A stretch of 49,668 nucleotides of DNA, taken from positions 1 to 49,668 of the forward strand of contig JAFGMO010000069.1 in the NCBI GenBank assembly GCA_016927475.1, written 5' to 3'. Source of the stretch: Candidatus Aminicenantota bacterium (GTDB lineage Bacteria; Acidobacteriota; Aminicenantia; Aminicenantales; Aminicenantaceae). This document shows positions 1-8,187 of the stretch, piece after piece. The position numbers and the translations under genes are program-made. Under the pieces are notes generated by a model. The model had not been told where the DNA came from. It saw only the letters and a program-made list of their open reading frames with translations, and did no database searches. Positions within the stretch are counted from its first letter, which is position 1, and each line of letters opens with the position of its first letter.

Positions 1-199
1 ATAATTTTATTTAAAGATGTTAGAGGGCGGAAAATGAAGAAAATTTTGAGGGATTCGGAGCAAGCGCAAAAAGGAATTACTTATAAAAACCCCCCGAAAT
101 CTCCCAACCATTAAGTTTCAGATAAACACCGCCCTCGAATCAAAATAAATCCCGAAAGTCCTCAGAAAAACTCCTTTTATATTCAATGATGATCGCTCA

Positions 200-1834
200 T
201 CACTTCTCTTTCAGGTACTGTTCAAGCACAAAAAAGGAAGGATTCCCCATAACACCGCCGAGCTCATGATATATTTTTTTCAGTTCTTTTTTTGTAACAC
301 GGATCTTTTTTGACCGAAAAAACTCATTAATTGCCCCGATGTTCATCTCTGTATCCAGCATGTCCTGAACTCCGGCGCGAAAGCCATCAGGATCCCATCC
401 TGATATGCTGTTGTAATCATCGGTCCGAAGCTTGGCACCCCTCACCATAGCTTCAATCATATCTTCCCTAAGAGGACTCTTGATTCCAAGCATCCCCTTC
501 ATCTGCTCTGTGAAGAGAAGGCCTATAACATAGGACGTCTTCCACGTCCAAGAAGAGGAAGAATCACCGGTTCCGGAAAATCTCTGTTCCGTTTTAAGCC
601 ACGCGGCAATAAAATCGGTGATAATGACATTTTCCCTGTCTATAACGGGCAGGGACCAATGGTTGGTAAAGACAGCTACAGCAAAATCCAGTTTAGGGTA
701 GGCCCTAAAATCATTGTTCCAGCCATACATATGTGCACCCCCATGAGAGAAGTTGAAGTCAATCTCTTCAACGTTTGACAGCAGCCACATCAAACCCATT
801 TTCACTCTGCCGCCGAAAGCATCACTCTGTGGCGTAAGCATGAGTTCCACTGTTTCCAGTTTCAAGAGCTGATAATTATTGTATGTCCCTCTATTCAGAT
901 AGGCCAACAACAGCTTGATGTGATCTCCGGGAGTGGTCACAACAGTTCCAGCCGGATAATCTGCAAAATATAGTGCCGGTGTGGGAATATCCACAGCCCC
1001 CCACCGTGCATATCCCGTGGAAAACCGCTCAAAGATATCCGGCCGCACATGTTCGGCATCCTGAACCGGCGGAAACTGACTTGATGACATCCCCAAAGGA
1101 TTCATGATGTGCTTCTGGACGTAATCCGAAAAAGACAGTCCTTCAGGATTCGTCACTTCAACAAGATATCCCAACGTGGCCATCCCCATGTTGGAATACT
1201 GAAACACCTTCCCGACTTTGGCGCTCCACAGCGGTAAGAGCGTTTCACCGTAGGGCTGGAAATTCTTTTGGGAATACCTGAATTTCAAATGTTCTCCTAA
1301 AGGCTCGGGCGGCAAAAAATCGGGATGAGCTACGTTTGATGTAAGACCGGCCGAATGCGTCAGCAAATCCTTGACCGTGATCTCTCTATCCCCTAAAGGA
1401 TTGGTGATTTGAAAATCTTTGATATAAGTGTTGACAGGTTCATCCAATCCCAGGATTCCTTTCTCGACCAGTTGCATTATGGCGGTCGCTGTGTAGACTT
1501 TTCCCATGGATCCGGAATGACAGACAATCTGAGGGGTCATTGGTGTTTTTTCCTCCAAACTCGCATAGCCAAATCCGGCCTCCCAAATGATTTTTCCTCG
1601 CCTGGACAAAGCAATATTCAATCCCGGTGTTCCTTTGTCTTTGACGACATAAGGGATGAATGCTTTTAGGGCGTTAATCAGCCGAACATCACTCTCGTTC
1701 TCAGGATTTTGTATCTCAACAAAAGGGACATCTGATCCTGATTCGTGTTTACAGCATAAAAGAGTCGCGATCATGCAAAGACAAGTAAAGACGAATAATG
1801 AAAAAATGATTCTCTGAAGGCTTGTGTTTTTCAT
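200..1834 (-). CDS. Serine hydrolase, beta-lactamase/penicillin-binding-protein fold, exported
   Basis: Likely a class C beta-lactamase-like esterase or D-aminopeptidase acting outside the cytoplasm. Numbering from the chosen start, the SxxK motif is Ser109-Met-Gly-Lys112, followed by a YSN (YxN) motif in 'YSNMGMATLGY' and an HGG motif in 'SHGGAHMYGW' replacing KTG. The N-terminus has a hydrophobic segment ending in LLCC, so it may be a lipoprotein. The longer reading frame starts at 1876, but the ATG at 1834 has GGGAGGA seven bases upstream and places the signal sequence at the N-terminus. After the catalytic domain there is a C-terminal extension of about 130 residues, starting at a Ser-rich linker, which I do not recognise. 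It lies downstream of a possible small membrane ORF on the same strand. Substrate cannot be told from sequence. Fold assignment is firm, role is not. Confidence 0.9.
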   Translation of the reverse strand: MKNTSLQRIIFSLFVFTCLCMIATLLCCKHESGSDVPFVEIQNPENESDVRLINALKAFIPYVVKDKGTPGLNIALSRRGKIIWEAGFGYASLEEKTPMTPQIVCHSGSMGKVYTATAIMQLVEKGILGLDEPVNTYIKDFQITNPLGDREITVKDLLTHSAGLTSNVAHPDFLPPEPLGEHLKFRYSQKNFQPYGETLLPLWSAKVGKVFQYSNMGMATLGYLVEVTNPEGLSFSDYVQKHIMNPLGMSSSQFPPVQDAEHVRPDIFERFSTGYARWGAVDIPTPALYFADYPAGTVVTTPGDHIKLLLAYLNRGTYNNYQLLKLETVELMLTPQSDAFGGRVKMGLMWLLSNVEEIDFNFSHGGAHMYGWNNDFRAYPKLDFAVAVFTNHWSLPVIDRENVIITDFIAAWLKTEQRFSGTGDSSSSWTWKTSYVIGLLFTEQMKGMLGIKSPLREDMIEAMVRGAKLRTDDYNSISGWDPDGFRAGVQDMLDTEMNIGAINEFFRSKKIRVTKKELKKIYHELGGVMGNPSFFVLEQYLKEK

Positions 1835-1922
1835 TCTATCCTCCCAAAAAACAAAATGAGCATTTAGTTCAAACATTCTATTGAACCGGCGGGGAATTTT
1901 TTATGGCAACTCACTCGGCGCA

Positions 1923-1950
1923 TGCACTGCCTTCACACGGGGACAGTGCA
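1923..1950. repeat. Inverted repeat (7-bp arms) in the 1835-2264 gap
   Basis: TGCACTG at 1923-1929 pairs with CAGTGCA at 1944-1950 across 14 bases. There is no T-tract on either side, so it does not look like a standard terminator. It lies between the stop of the possible 45-residue ORF and the serine hydrolase start. Function unknown. Confidence 0.35.
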
Positions 1951-1961
1951 ATGTGTGCCGT

Positions 1962-2099
1962 CTATTGAGACGACTCACCCCGTGCCGTTCTCATCCCGAT
2001 CAATCCGCCAAGCAATACAAAAGACGAAATAGCAAAGTTCGTCGATAGGTTTGCCCACAAAGGAAGCTTGGTCTTGAATATCAGAAACGTAGTCATCAT
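1962..2099 (-). CDS. Possible 45-residue single-span membrane protein
   Basis: A short open frame of 45 codons begins with two consecutive ATG codons and ends in TAG. The translation has a basic start, then a hydrophobic stretch 'FAISSFVLLGGLIGM' at about residues 22-36, followed by a short polar tail, as expected of a one-span membrane peptide. No good ribosome binding site is visible upstream. It sits in the 430-base gap between the serine hydrolase and the M23-like lipoprotein, on their strand, 57 bases after a cluster of AT-rich palindromes. It could be a real small gene, a remnant of a longer one, or chance. No family recognised. Confidence 0.3.
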   Translation of the reverse strand: MMTTFLIFKTKLPLWANLSTNFAISSFVLLGGLIGMRTARGESSQ

Positions 2100-2155
2100 T
2101 ATTTTCTATTTTCGTTATTATAAAAGTGATCATACCAAGAGTGAAATATATTATG

Positions 2156-2185
2156 AGTATTAATTAATACTTATAACGTATTAAT
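2156..2185. promoter_or_regulatory. Overlapping AT-rich palindromes, possible operator
   Basis: AGTATTAATTAATACT (2156-2171) is a perfect 16-bp palindrome. Its right part overlaps a second inverted repeat, ATTAATAC (2163-2170) and GTATTAAT (2178-2185) with a 7-base spacer. Three half-sites in 30 bases suggest a dimeric regulator site upstream of the leftward genes at 1962-2099 and 200-1834. No regulator can be assigned; AT-rich sequence raises the chance background. Confidence 0.35.
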
Positions 2186-2264
2186 GAAGCCAATCCCCGG
2201 GCTAAAGCTCGAGGTTTCGGCCCTCTGGCATAATCTGGTTATGGATTTTTTCTTTGAAGGCTGT

Positions 2265-3257
2265 CTATTCTAAAAAAAACCAGTTTTCCAGGTGTCCGGG
2301 ACCAACAAACTGTTCACCTATACAATCCAGGGGATCGGCGTCCCGTTCTTCCTTGGTTATGATAACATCATTTCTCGATATCATCCCCCTATTAACGTAA
2401 AGCTGAAAAATCCCGTCACTCATCACCTCAAAATAAGACAGGAGTTTATGACCCGCCGACGTATGAACCCATAGGGCTATATCCATCACTGTCCCCGTCT
2501 TTTTCTCAGACTTCCCCAGTTCCTGCCCTGCCATTACCCTATCCCCCACCTCAAGGGAGACGTTTAGATTGACGTGGTACAAAACAAAACAAAAGGCATC
2601 ATACCCGTCGGGCTGTATTCCAATCGCCGTCCCTTTCCAGAGCAACCCGTTATTTTCGTATTCATCGACTGTCCCTATCACTTTTCCGCTTGCCGGTGCA
2701 AATACCTTCACCGAGGACATATCGACTGAATCCTTGGGTAAATAATAATGTTTCATACTCCGGCACCCCTCAAAATCATCGGAATAGTCATGCCCCTCCC
2801 CCGACCGGAATTTTGATAGAGCCTTGATTTTATCCAACTCGATACAGTTGCCGGTCCCTAAAAAAGGAAGGGGATCTTTATCCACATCAAACACGGTCCA
2901 GTTATTTTTGGTGCCCGTTATGGTCCCATTAATAGGAGCCCCGTCAAAAAACCAAGTCCCGGAAAAACTCTGCTTTTCCTCGGAAAATGCAGCTGATATC
3001 GTCACTGTCCCAAAATTTGGCACACTTCCGGTCATAGTCATGGTCTTATCCACAATCGAACCTTCGCCGCTTATTTCGATGCCCCATCCTTTCAAAACGA
3101 AGCTGGCATACGTGCCGTCGACAACATGGTCGATATCCATGGTATAAACCGGATTTGGACCAAAGGTGACATAATATAGCCCCGAATAATTGGGACTCTT
3201 ACAACCGCTGAAAAAAACAAGGAATAACACAAAAGAAAAAAACAGATGCTTTTTCAC
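2265..3257 (-). CDS. Lipoprotein with degenerate M23 (LytM-like) peptidase domain
   Basis: A 330-residue exported lipoprotein: Lys-Lys start, hydrophobic core and lipobox FFSGC with Cys19. Residues about 25-120 resemble a beta-rich domain of unknown type. Residues about 150-280 look like the duplicated-hybrid-motif fold of M23 peptidases: 'GHDYSDDFEG' gives His156 and Asp160 (HxxxD), then 'VFAPASGKVIGTV', 'VLYHVNLNVSLEVGDRVMAG' with His229, and 'MDIALWVH' where active enzymes have an HxH motif. The last motif lacks the usual first His, so zinc hydrolysis is doubtful and a non-catalytic envelope role is possible. The gene stands alone on the minus strand, divergent from the aspartic protease at 3473. 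Confidence 0.85.
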   Translation of the reverse strand: MKKHLFFSFVLFLVFFSGCKSPNYSGLYYVTFGPNPVYTMDIDHVVDGTYASFVLKGWGIEISGEGSIVDKTMTMTGSVPNFGTVTISAAFSEEKQSFSGTWFFDGAPINGTITGTKNNWTVFDVDKDPLPFLGTGNCIELDKIKALSKFRSGEGHDYSDDFEGCRSMKHYYLPKDSVDMSSVKVFAPASGKVIGTVDEYENNGLLWKGTAIGIQPDGYDAFCFVLYHVNLNVSLEVGDRVMAGQELGKSEKKTGTVMDIALWVHTSAGHKLLSYFEVMSDGIFQLYVNRGMISRNDVIITKEERDADPLDCIGEQFVGPGHLENWFFLE

Positions 3258-3472
3258 TAGTCGGCCCCCTCATACGGGTGTGTCAGTATTTTATCACACT
3301 ATCAGCCTCGAAAGCATGACATGTTTTTTTCCGCCGTTTGAAAATTCAATTTTTTGTAGTGCGCTTTCAAAAAAGAAACGGAACCCGTTCCATCCTTTGC
3401 CGTATTATACATTGGTATTTTTGTTTCTTTTTTCTGAAATAGCAGACGTTTTTCTCAAACACGGAGGCGTCC

Positions 3473-4624
3473 ATGAAAAAAACAATCCTTGTCATCATTT
3501 TTTTCTCTTTTTTCTTGAGCAGTGCGGCTATCGCTTTTGAAGAAGAGGCGGAAATAAAGGGAACCATTCCTTTTGAACTCAAGGAACATCTTATTGTTAT
3601 CAAAGCCAAAATAAACGGTTCCCAGAAATATTATGACCTTGTCCTTGATACCGGAGGATTGACTTTCATCGATAAAGAGGTCGCCAAAGAATTGGACCTC
3701 AAAACGCGTGGAAATATGGCCAAAATGAATACACTGGAAATGGGAGAAGTATCCATACCCAATATTTTCGCGTTTACAACATTCCATACGGAAAAATTCA
3801 GAAAACACGGGATTATCTTCTATGGAATCATCGGTTCCAATCTCTTGGAAAGGTTTAAAATCACCATCGACTACCGCCAAAATAAAGTGGTGCTCTCTCC
3901 CGATGACAAGCAGACAGGGGAAAATACCGGCGGTTTTAAATGCCGATTCACGAACCACAGGATTAATAACGCACCCATGATCGACGGTACGGTTAACGGC
4001 AGTATTCCCATAAAAGCCATGGTCGATACGGGGCAGCCTTATTCGATCGTTTTCCCCCTCGAATATCTCGACAAACTCGAAGCAAAAAACAGCCCCTCAC
4101 TCATAAAATCCAAGGGAGTCATGATCAAGTGGCCGAACACGTCCACCCCTGACTCTTATCTTTGGAGGATCGATGATTTCCAGATGGGAAAAATCCATTC
4201 CCCTAATCTATTGTGTTGTTTTGCCGAACTCCCGCGTATTCTCTCCGTTCCTTTGCTCGGTAAGGATTATCTATCTCAATTTTTGATCACCATCGACTAC
4301 CCACATGATGAGATCCTTTTCTTACCCTATGAAAATGCGGCATTTGTCACAAACAAATATTCCTTCGGGTTGAGCCTTGCCAAGGGAGACAACAACACAG
4401 TCGTCGTTGAGGGACTTTGGACGGGCGGCCCGGCGGATGAAGCCGGCATCGAAATAGGCGATGAGGTTTTTGCCTGCAACTCAAAGCCTATCGACGGCGA
4501 AAATATCTCTGAATTAAGGCGGCTCATCCAAAATGAAAAAATCGATACGATCAAGCTTACCGTTCAAAACAGCAAAGGCCGGCGTGAAGTAACTCTGCGT
4601 AAAAAAACGCTGCTCAAAGAATAA
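3473..4624 (+). CDS. Exported retropepsin-like aspartic protease with C-terminal PDZ domain
   Basis: 383 residues with a signal peptide (residues 1-21, 'AIAFEEEAEIKG' after the core). Two DTG motifs are present: Asp59-Thr-Gly in 'YYDLVLDTGG' and Asp185-Thr-Gly in 'IKAMVDTGQPYS', each with a following hydrophobic-hydrophobic-Gly type strand ('IIFYGIIGSN' and 'SVPLLGKDYL'). This looks like two retropepsin-type lobes in one chain, i.e. a self-contained aspartic protease. Residues about 296-378 form a PDZ domain ('GLWTGGPADEAGIEIGDEV'). Family members are usually of unknown substrate; the PDZ may recognise C-termini of envelope proteins. The start has GGAGG ten bases upstream. An intergenic palindrome GGAACCCGTTCC (3380-3391) lies in its promoter region. 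Confidence 0.88.
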   Translation: MKKTILVIIFFSFFLSSAAIAFEEEAEIKGTIPFELKEHLIVIKAKINGSQKYYDLVLDTGGLTFIDKEVAKELDLKTRGNMAKMNTLEMGEVSIPNIFAFTTFHTEKFRKHGIIFYGIIGSNLLERFKITIDYRQNKVVLSPDDKQTGENTGGFKCRFTNHRINNAPMIDGTVNGSIPIKAMVDTGQPYSIVFPLEYLDKLEAKNSPSLIKSKGVMIKWPNTSTPDSYLWRIDDFQMGKIHSPNLLCCFAELPRILSVPLLGKDYLSQFLITIDYPHDEILFLPYENAAFVTNKYSFGLSLAKGDNNTVVVEGLWTGGPADEAGIEIGDEVFACNSKPIDGENISELRRLIQNEKIDTIKLTVQNSKGRREVTLRKKTLLKE

Positions 4625-4808
4625 ATCAAGCCCCTACGAACAGAGACACCCTGCTTTTCGCCGATGGCTCCGGCCGCTCATCCTTCCAACCGCCTCTTTA
4701 TAGAAAAGGAATAGCCGTATATTAGAGACGTAACTAAAATAACAATGCGCCCCTATAGGAATATAAAAAGGCATACTCCATTCTTTTGAAGATTTAAAGG
4801 AGGAAAAA

Positions 4809-6572
4809 ATGTTGATTAAAAAAACCTCGTTCATGTGGCTTTTCACCATTTTTGCTGCCGGAATTATTTTCCCTTCTGTTTCACTCTGCGGCCAGGAATG
4901 GGTAGCTGCAAGTGATGTCCACACCCAATTCCTGATTGATAAACTTGGAAAAATCGCCCCAGAGTCTGTCGGCTATATTGGCGGCAAAGGCCTCGACGAA
5001 ATGATTTCCCAGCTCTCAGATGAATTCGACAAAAAATCGCTCCTAATACTTAATGATCTCCTGACAGAGATGGAGACTCTCCTAAAATCAGAAAAGCATC
5101 CAAAAGTGCGACAGGATCTGAACATCCTGATAACATTTCTTCAGCAGAACATCGAAGAGATCAATCTCATCGATCGTTTGCTTCTGCCCTATACGGATCC
5201 TGTCGAATTGATTTTTCTCGGCCTCAATTTTTTGCTCAGCGACCAAGTGACAGAGCCGCGGAGGCCTGCTGCCCTGGTCAGACTCAGACGCTACACAGGC
5301 CTCGAGCCGGGCTGGACATCGATCCTGACTCAAGCCGAGAACAGACTGCGCACAAGCCTGAAAAACCAGCAACTATTTGGGCCTTTCCGAGGGGAAGTGG
5401 AACTCGATTTGCAAACAGCTCCCAGCTATATTGCCGGGATTTCCGCCCTGCTCGATAAATATGGGCTTACTGGAGCGGATGAGGCTGTGGCAGTCCTTAA
5501 GAAACAGATCGAAACTTGGGAATCATTTGTCAAAAAGGAAGTCCTCCCCCGTTCGCGTGATGACCACCGTCTCCCTCCTGAACTTTATCGCCTTAAGCTG
5601 ATACAAAACGGGATCGATATGCCACTCGAAGAGCTCGTCAACCGCAGTCAAGCAGCCTTTAGAGAGATACAAAACGAGATGCATGTTATCGCTTCGCTTA
5701 TAGCGGAAAAGCGGGGCTGGCAATCACACGACTACCGCCATGTGATTCGTGAATTCAAGAAGGAACAACTGGAACCCGGGAAGGCAGTAGCTCGTTATCG
5801 TGACCGGATCAATTATATGACACATATCGCCAAAGAGAAGAAGATCGTGACTTTTCCATCCCGCGACCTAATAATCCGTCTGGCCACCGAGGCGGAAAGC
5901 TCATCGGATCCGGGTCCGTCCATGAAAATGCCTCCGATGATCAATAACACAGGAGAAATGGGTGAATTTATCATTGCCCTGGGTAGTGGTGACGGTCCAA
6001 AAATGGACGACTTTACCCACGAGGCCGCAACCTGGACACTGGCTGCACATGAAGGCCGTCCAGGCCATGAGCTTCAGATCACAAGGGCCCTGGAGAACGG
6101 CATCTCCAAGGCGCGTGTGCTCTTCGGCCTGAACACGGCTAACGTGGAAGGCTGGGCATTGTATATCGAAGCTGAGATGAAACCCTATCTTCCTCTCGAA
6201 GGTCAACTCTTTTCATTACAGTACAGGCTCTTGCGGGCAGCCCGGGCATTCCTTGATCCGGGAATTCAAATGGGGGACATTTCACCGGAGACCGTCCTTA
6301 GCGTCCTTATTGATGATGTTGTGATCTCGGAGCCCTTGGCAAAACAGGAACTGGAGCGCTATACGGATAGGCATCCCGGACAGGCGCCCGCCTATTTTTT
6401 CGGGTATACCCGCATGATGGAACTGCGGACCGAGATAGAGCGTCGGCTGGGTAAGAAATTCGATCAACTGAAATACCATGACTTCCTCATGGGTCTCGGC
6501 CCCGTGCCTATATCTCTGGTGCGGCGGAGTTTATTGGAAGATTTTATCCCCCTAATGCTCGAACAAGAATAG
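4809..6572 (+). CDS. DUF885 family secreted metallopeptidase-like protein
   Basis: 587 residues with a signal peptide (about 1-28, ending 'SVSLCGQE'). The DUF885 signature is clear: 'AHEGRPGHELQ' with His414, Glu415 and His420 as an HExxxH metal site, and 'NVEGWALYIEAEMKPY' with Glu447 as a likely further ligand. The rest is mostly helical, as in that family. Members are thought to be zinc carboxypeptidase- or dipeptidase-like enzymes, but the reaction here is not known. AAGGAGGAAAAA precedes the ATG. Monocistronic: a hairpin with a T-tract follows, and the next gene is convergent. Confidence 0.9.
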   Translation: MLIKKTSFMWLFTIFAAGIIFPSVSLCGQEWVAASDVHTQFLIDKLGKIAPESVGYIGGKGLDEMISQLSDEFDKKSLLILNDLLTEMETLLKSEKHPKVRQDLNILITFLQQNIEEINLIDRLLLPYTDPVELIFLGLNFLLSDQVTEPRRPAALVRLRRYTGLEPGWTSILTQAENRLRTSLKNQQLFGPFRGEVELDLQTAPSYIAGISALLDKYGLTGADEAVAVLKKQIETWESFVKKEVLPRSRDDHRLPPELYRLKLIQNGIDMPLEELVNRSQAAFREIQNEMHVIASLIAEKRGWQSHDYRHVIREFKKEQLEPGKAVARYRDRINYMTHIAKEKKIVTFPSRDLIIRLATEAESSSDPGPSMKMPPMINNTGEMGEFIIALGSGDGPKMDDFTHEAATWTLAAHEGRPGHELQITRALENGISKARVLFGLNTANVEGWALYIEAEMKPYLPLEGQLFSLQYRLLRAARAFLDPGIQMGDISPETVLSVLIDDVVISEPLAKQELERYTDRHPGQAPAYFFGYTRMMELRTEIERRLGKKFDQLKYHDFLMGLGPVPISLVRRSLLEDFIPLMLEQE

Positions 6573-6623
6573 GGAATGCGACGCTCGTTCAGACCAGATA
6601 TTTCCCGAAAAAGGAAGCCCCTC

Positions 6624-6656
6624 AACATCAAAAAACAAAAGATGTTCTTTTTTTTT
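6624..6656 (+). terminator. Rho-independent terminator after the DUF885 gene
   Basis: AACATC (6624-6629) pairs with GATGTT (6641-6646) over an A-rich loop of 11 bases and is followed by C and nine T residues. The stem is only 6 bp and AT-rich, so termination may be weak. It lies 51 bases after the stop codon and just before the convergent FadL-like gene. Confidence 0.55.
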
Positions 6657-6679
6657 ATCCTATAACTCTTCTGTTTAAT

Positions 6680-7999
6680 TTATAACTCTAATCCTAAGGA
6701 GATGCCAAATATACTACCCTGAGTTTTTTTCACCAATATACCATAACTTTCCCAATTGGGAATCTCATTGGCTCTCTCTCCATAGAATCGATAAGCATAG
6801 GCAATATCAATGGATAATTTATTGATCCTGTAGCCTAAACCTAAATGGATACCTGTGTTATTGCTGTCCGGCACCACCAATGTCAGCGATTCACCAGGTA
6901 TGGGCGATTGACTCACCGACAACCCAGCCCGCAAATCCAATGAGTCGTTAACATGGAACTCACTGCCGAAGCGGAGGCATCCGGAATTCCGCCAATACCA
7001 AGGGATTCCACCTTCATCATAATATTCAAGGTCTTCGTCAATAACAGGATTGCTTAACACGTACGGCCATTTTTCCAATTGGGACCACAACTTATAATTG
7101 TAGTTGACCTCAAATTCAAATTTAAGGCCAAGAACAAGGGCTAAACCGAAGGTAAACTGATGAACAGCAGTACTGCCCTGGCTGGTTATATCCCCATCAG
7201 GGAAGCCTAACTGCACCAAAGGATCAAGGGAGGGATATTTTGTGCTTTCATGCTCATAATCCAGGGTCCCTTTGGTTTCCATATCTTTGCCCCCCTGATA
7301 GGAAAAACCAAATATCACAGCATCCGACAGCCTGGCCTGAATGCCGCCAAAAAATGCCAGCCCGTTTCCTGAAAGCGAATATATAGAACGGAGGTAATAA
7401 TCGGTTATCGTCTCCCCCAACCTTTCTCTGGCGAGATTTTCAATCTCTTGACGATCCCACAGAATTATTTCAATATTGGACATAAGATAGTGCACACCCA
7501 ATCCTATGGAGATACTCTCGTTAATTTTAAAAGCCATACAAGGGGAAAAAATATATGAGGCTAGTTTAAAGGTATCACAGGTACGTACCGAGTTATTCAA
7601 TGGATCATCGCCCCAGTTTTGCAGGTAGTTTATCGGCGTGCTAAAGCCCAGGCCGGCCCACAGGTTTTTTGAGAATTGGTGAGATAGGTAAAAATGAGGT
7701 GAAATCAAAAAGCCGTTATCTGAATGATAGGTCTCATTATATTCCTGACTGAAGTAAGATGGATTATGGGTCAATCCATTCCCACCAAGGTAAAAATGCG
7801 TCCCTTTTAATTGAGTCATACCGGCCGGATTGAACCAGATGGCAGAAGGATCAGACGCTCTGGCGGTAAAGGCATTCCCCTGTCCAAGAGCCTTGGTGCC
7901 CTGATTATCATTGGAAAAGCCCTGGCCCGTACAAGGATGATAAATTAGGAATAACACCATGAAGGAAAAAACAATAGGCACGTTGAGTCTTGTAAACAT
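6680..7999 (-). CDS. FadL/TodX (OMPP1) family outer-membrane transport protein
   Basis: A predicted outer-membrane beta-barrel for uptake of hydrophobic compounds. After a signal peptide, the FadL N-terminal pattern is visible: 'GQGFSNDNQGTKALGQGNAF' followed by 'SDPSAIWFNPAGMTQLKG', which matches the conserved NPAG segment of the family. The C-terminal half alternates hydrophobic and polar residues and ends in 'GSIFGISLGLEL', a typical terminal strand. Length after start correction is 439 residues, normal for FadL. The long frame begins at 8065, but the ATG at 7999 is preceded by AAGGAG and starts the signal peptide. Its substrate (fatty acids, aromatics or other) is not evident. Confidence 0.92.
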   Translation of the reverse strand: MFTRLNVPIVFSFMVLFLIYHPCTGQGFSNDNQGTKALGQGNAFTARASDPSAIWFNPAGMTQLKGTHFYLGGNGLTHNPSYFSQEYNETYHSDNGFLISPHFYLSHQFSKNLWAGLGFSTPINYLQNWGDDPLNNSVRTCDTFKLASYIFSPCMAFKINESISIGLGVHYLMSNIEIILWDRQEIENLARERLGETITDYYLRSIYSLSGNGLAFFGGIQARLSDAVIFGFSYQGGKDMETKGTLDYEHESTKYPSLDPLVQLGFPDGDITSQGSTAVHQFTFGLALVLGLKFEFEVNYNYKLWSQLEKWPYVLSNPVIDEDLEYYDEGGIPWYWRNSGCLRFGSEFHVNDSLDLRAGLSVSQSPIPGESLTLVVPDSNNTGIHLGLGYRINKLSIDIAYAYRFYGERANEIPNWESYGILVKKTQGSIFGISLGLEL

Positions 8000-8187
8000 G
8001 TTTCGCTCCTTAAAATAATTCAACTTCAATTTTTTTAAACACCTGAACAGCCCATTTTTCCCCAAATATAAATTTTTTAAAATTTGTATACAGTGACAGA
8101 ATTTATCTACAGCAGCGGCACTAGAAAAATTCGGGCAAAAAAATTGATCGAAAAGTGAATAATGCAGGATATTACAACAGGGACCGG

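Noticed and set aside
34..117. A 27-codon frame near the left edge with a Shine-Dalgarno-like GAGGGCGG
   Set aside because: Too short, no recognisable feature, low-complexity end; not supportable as a gene.
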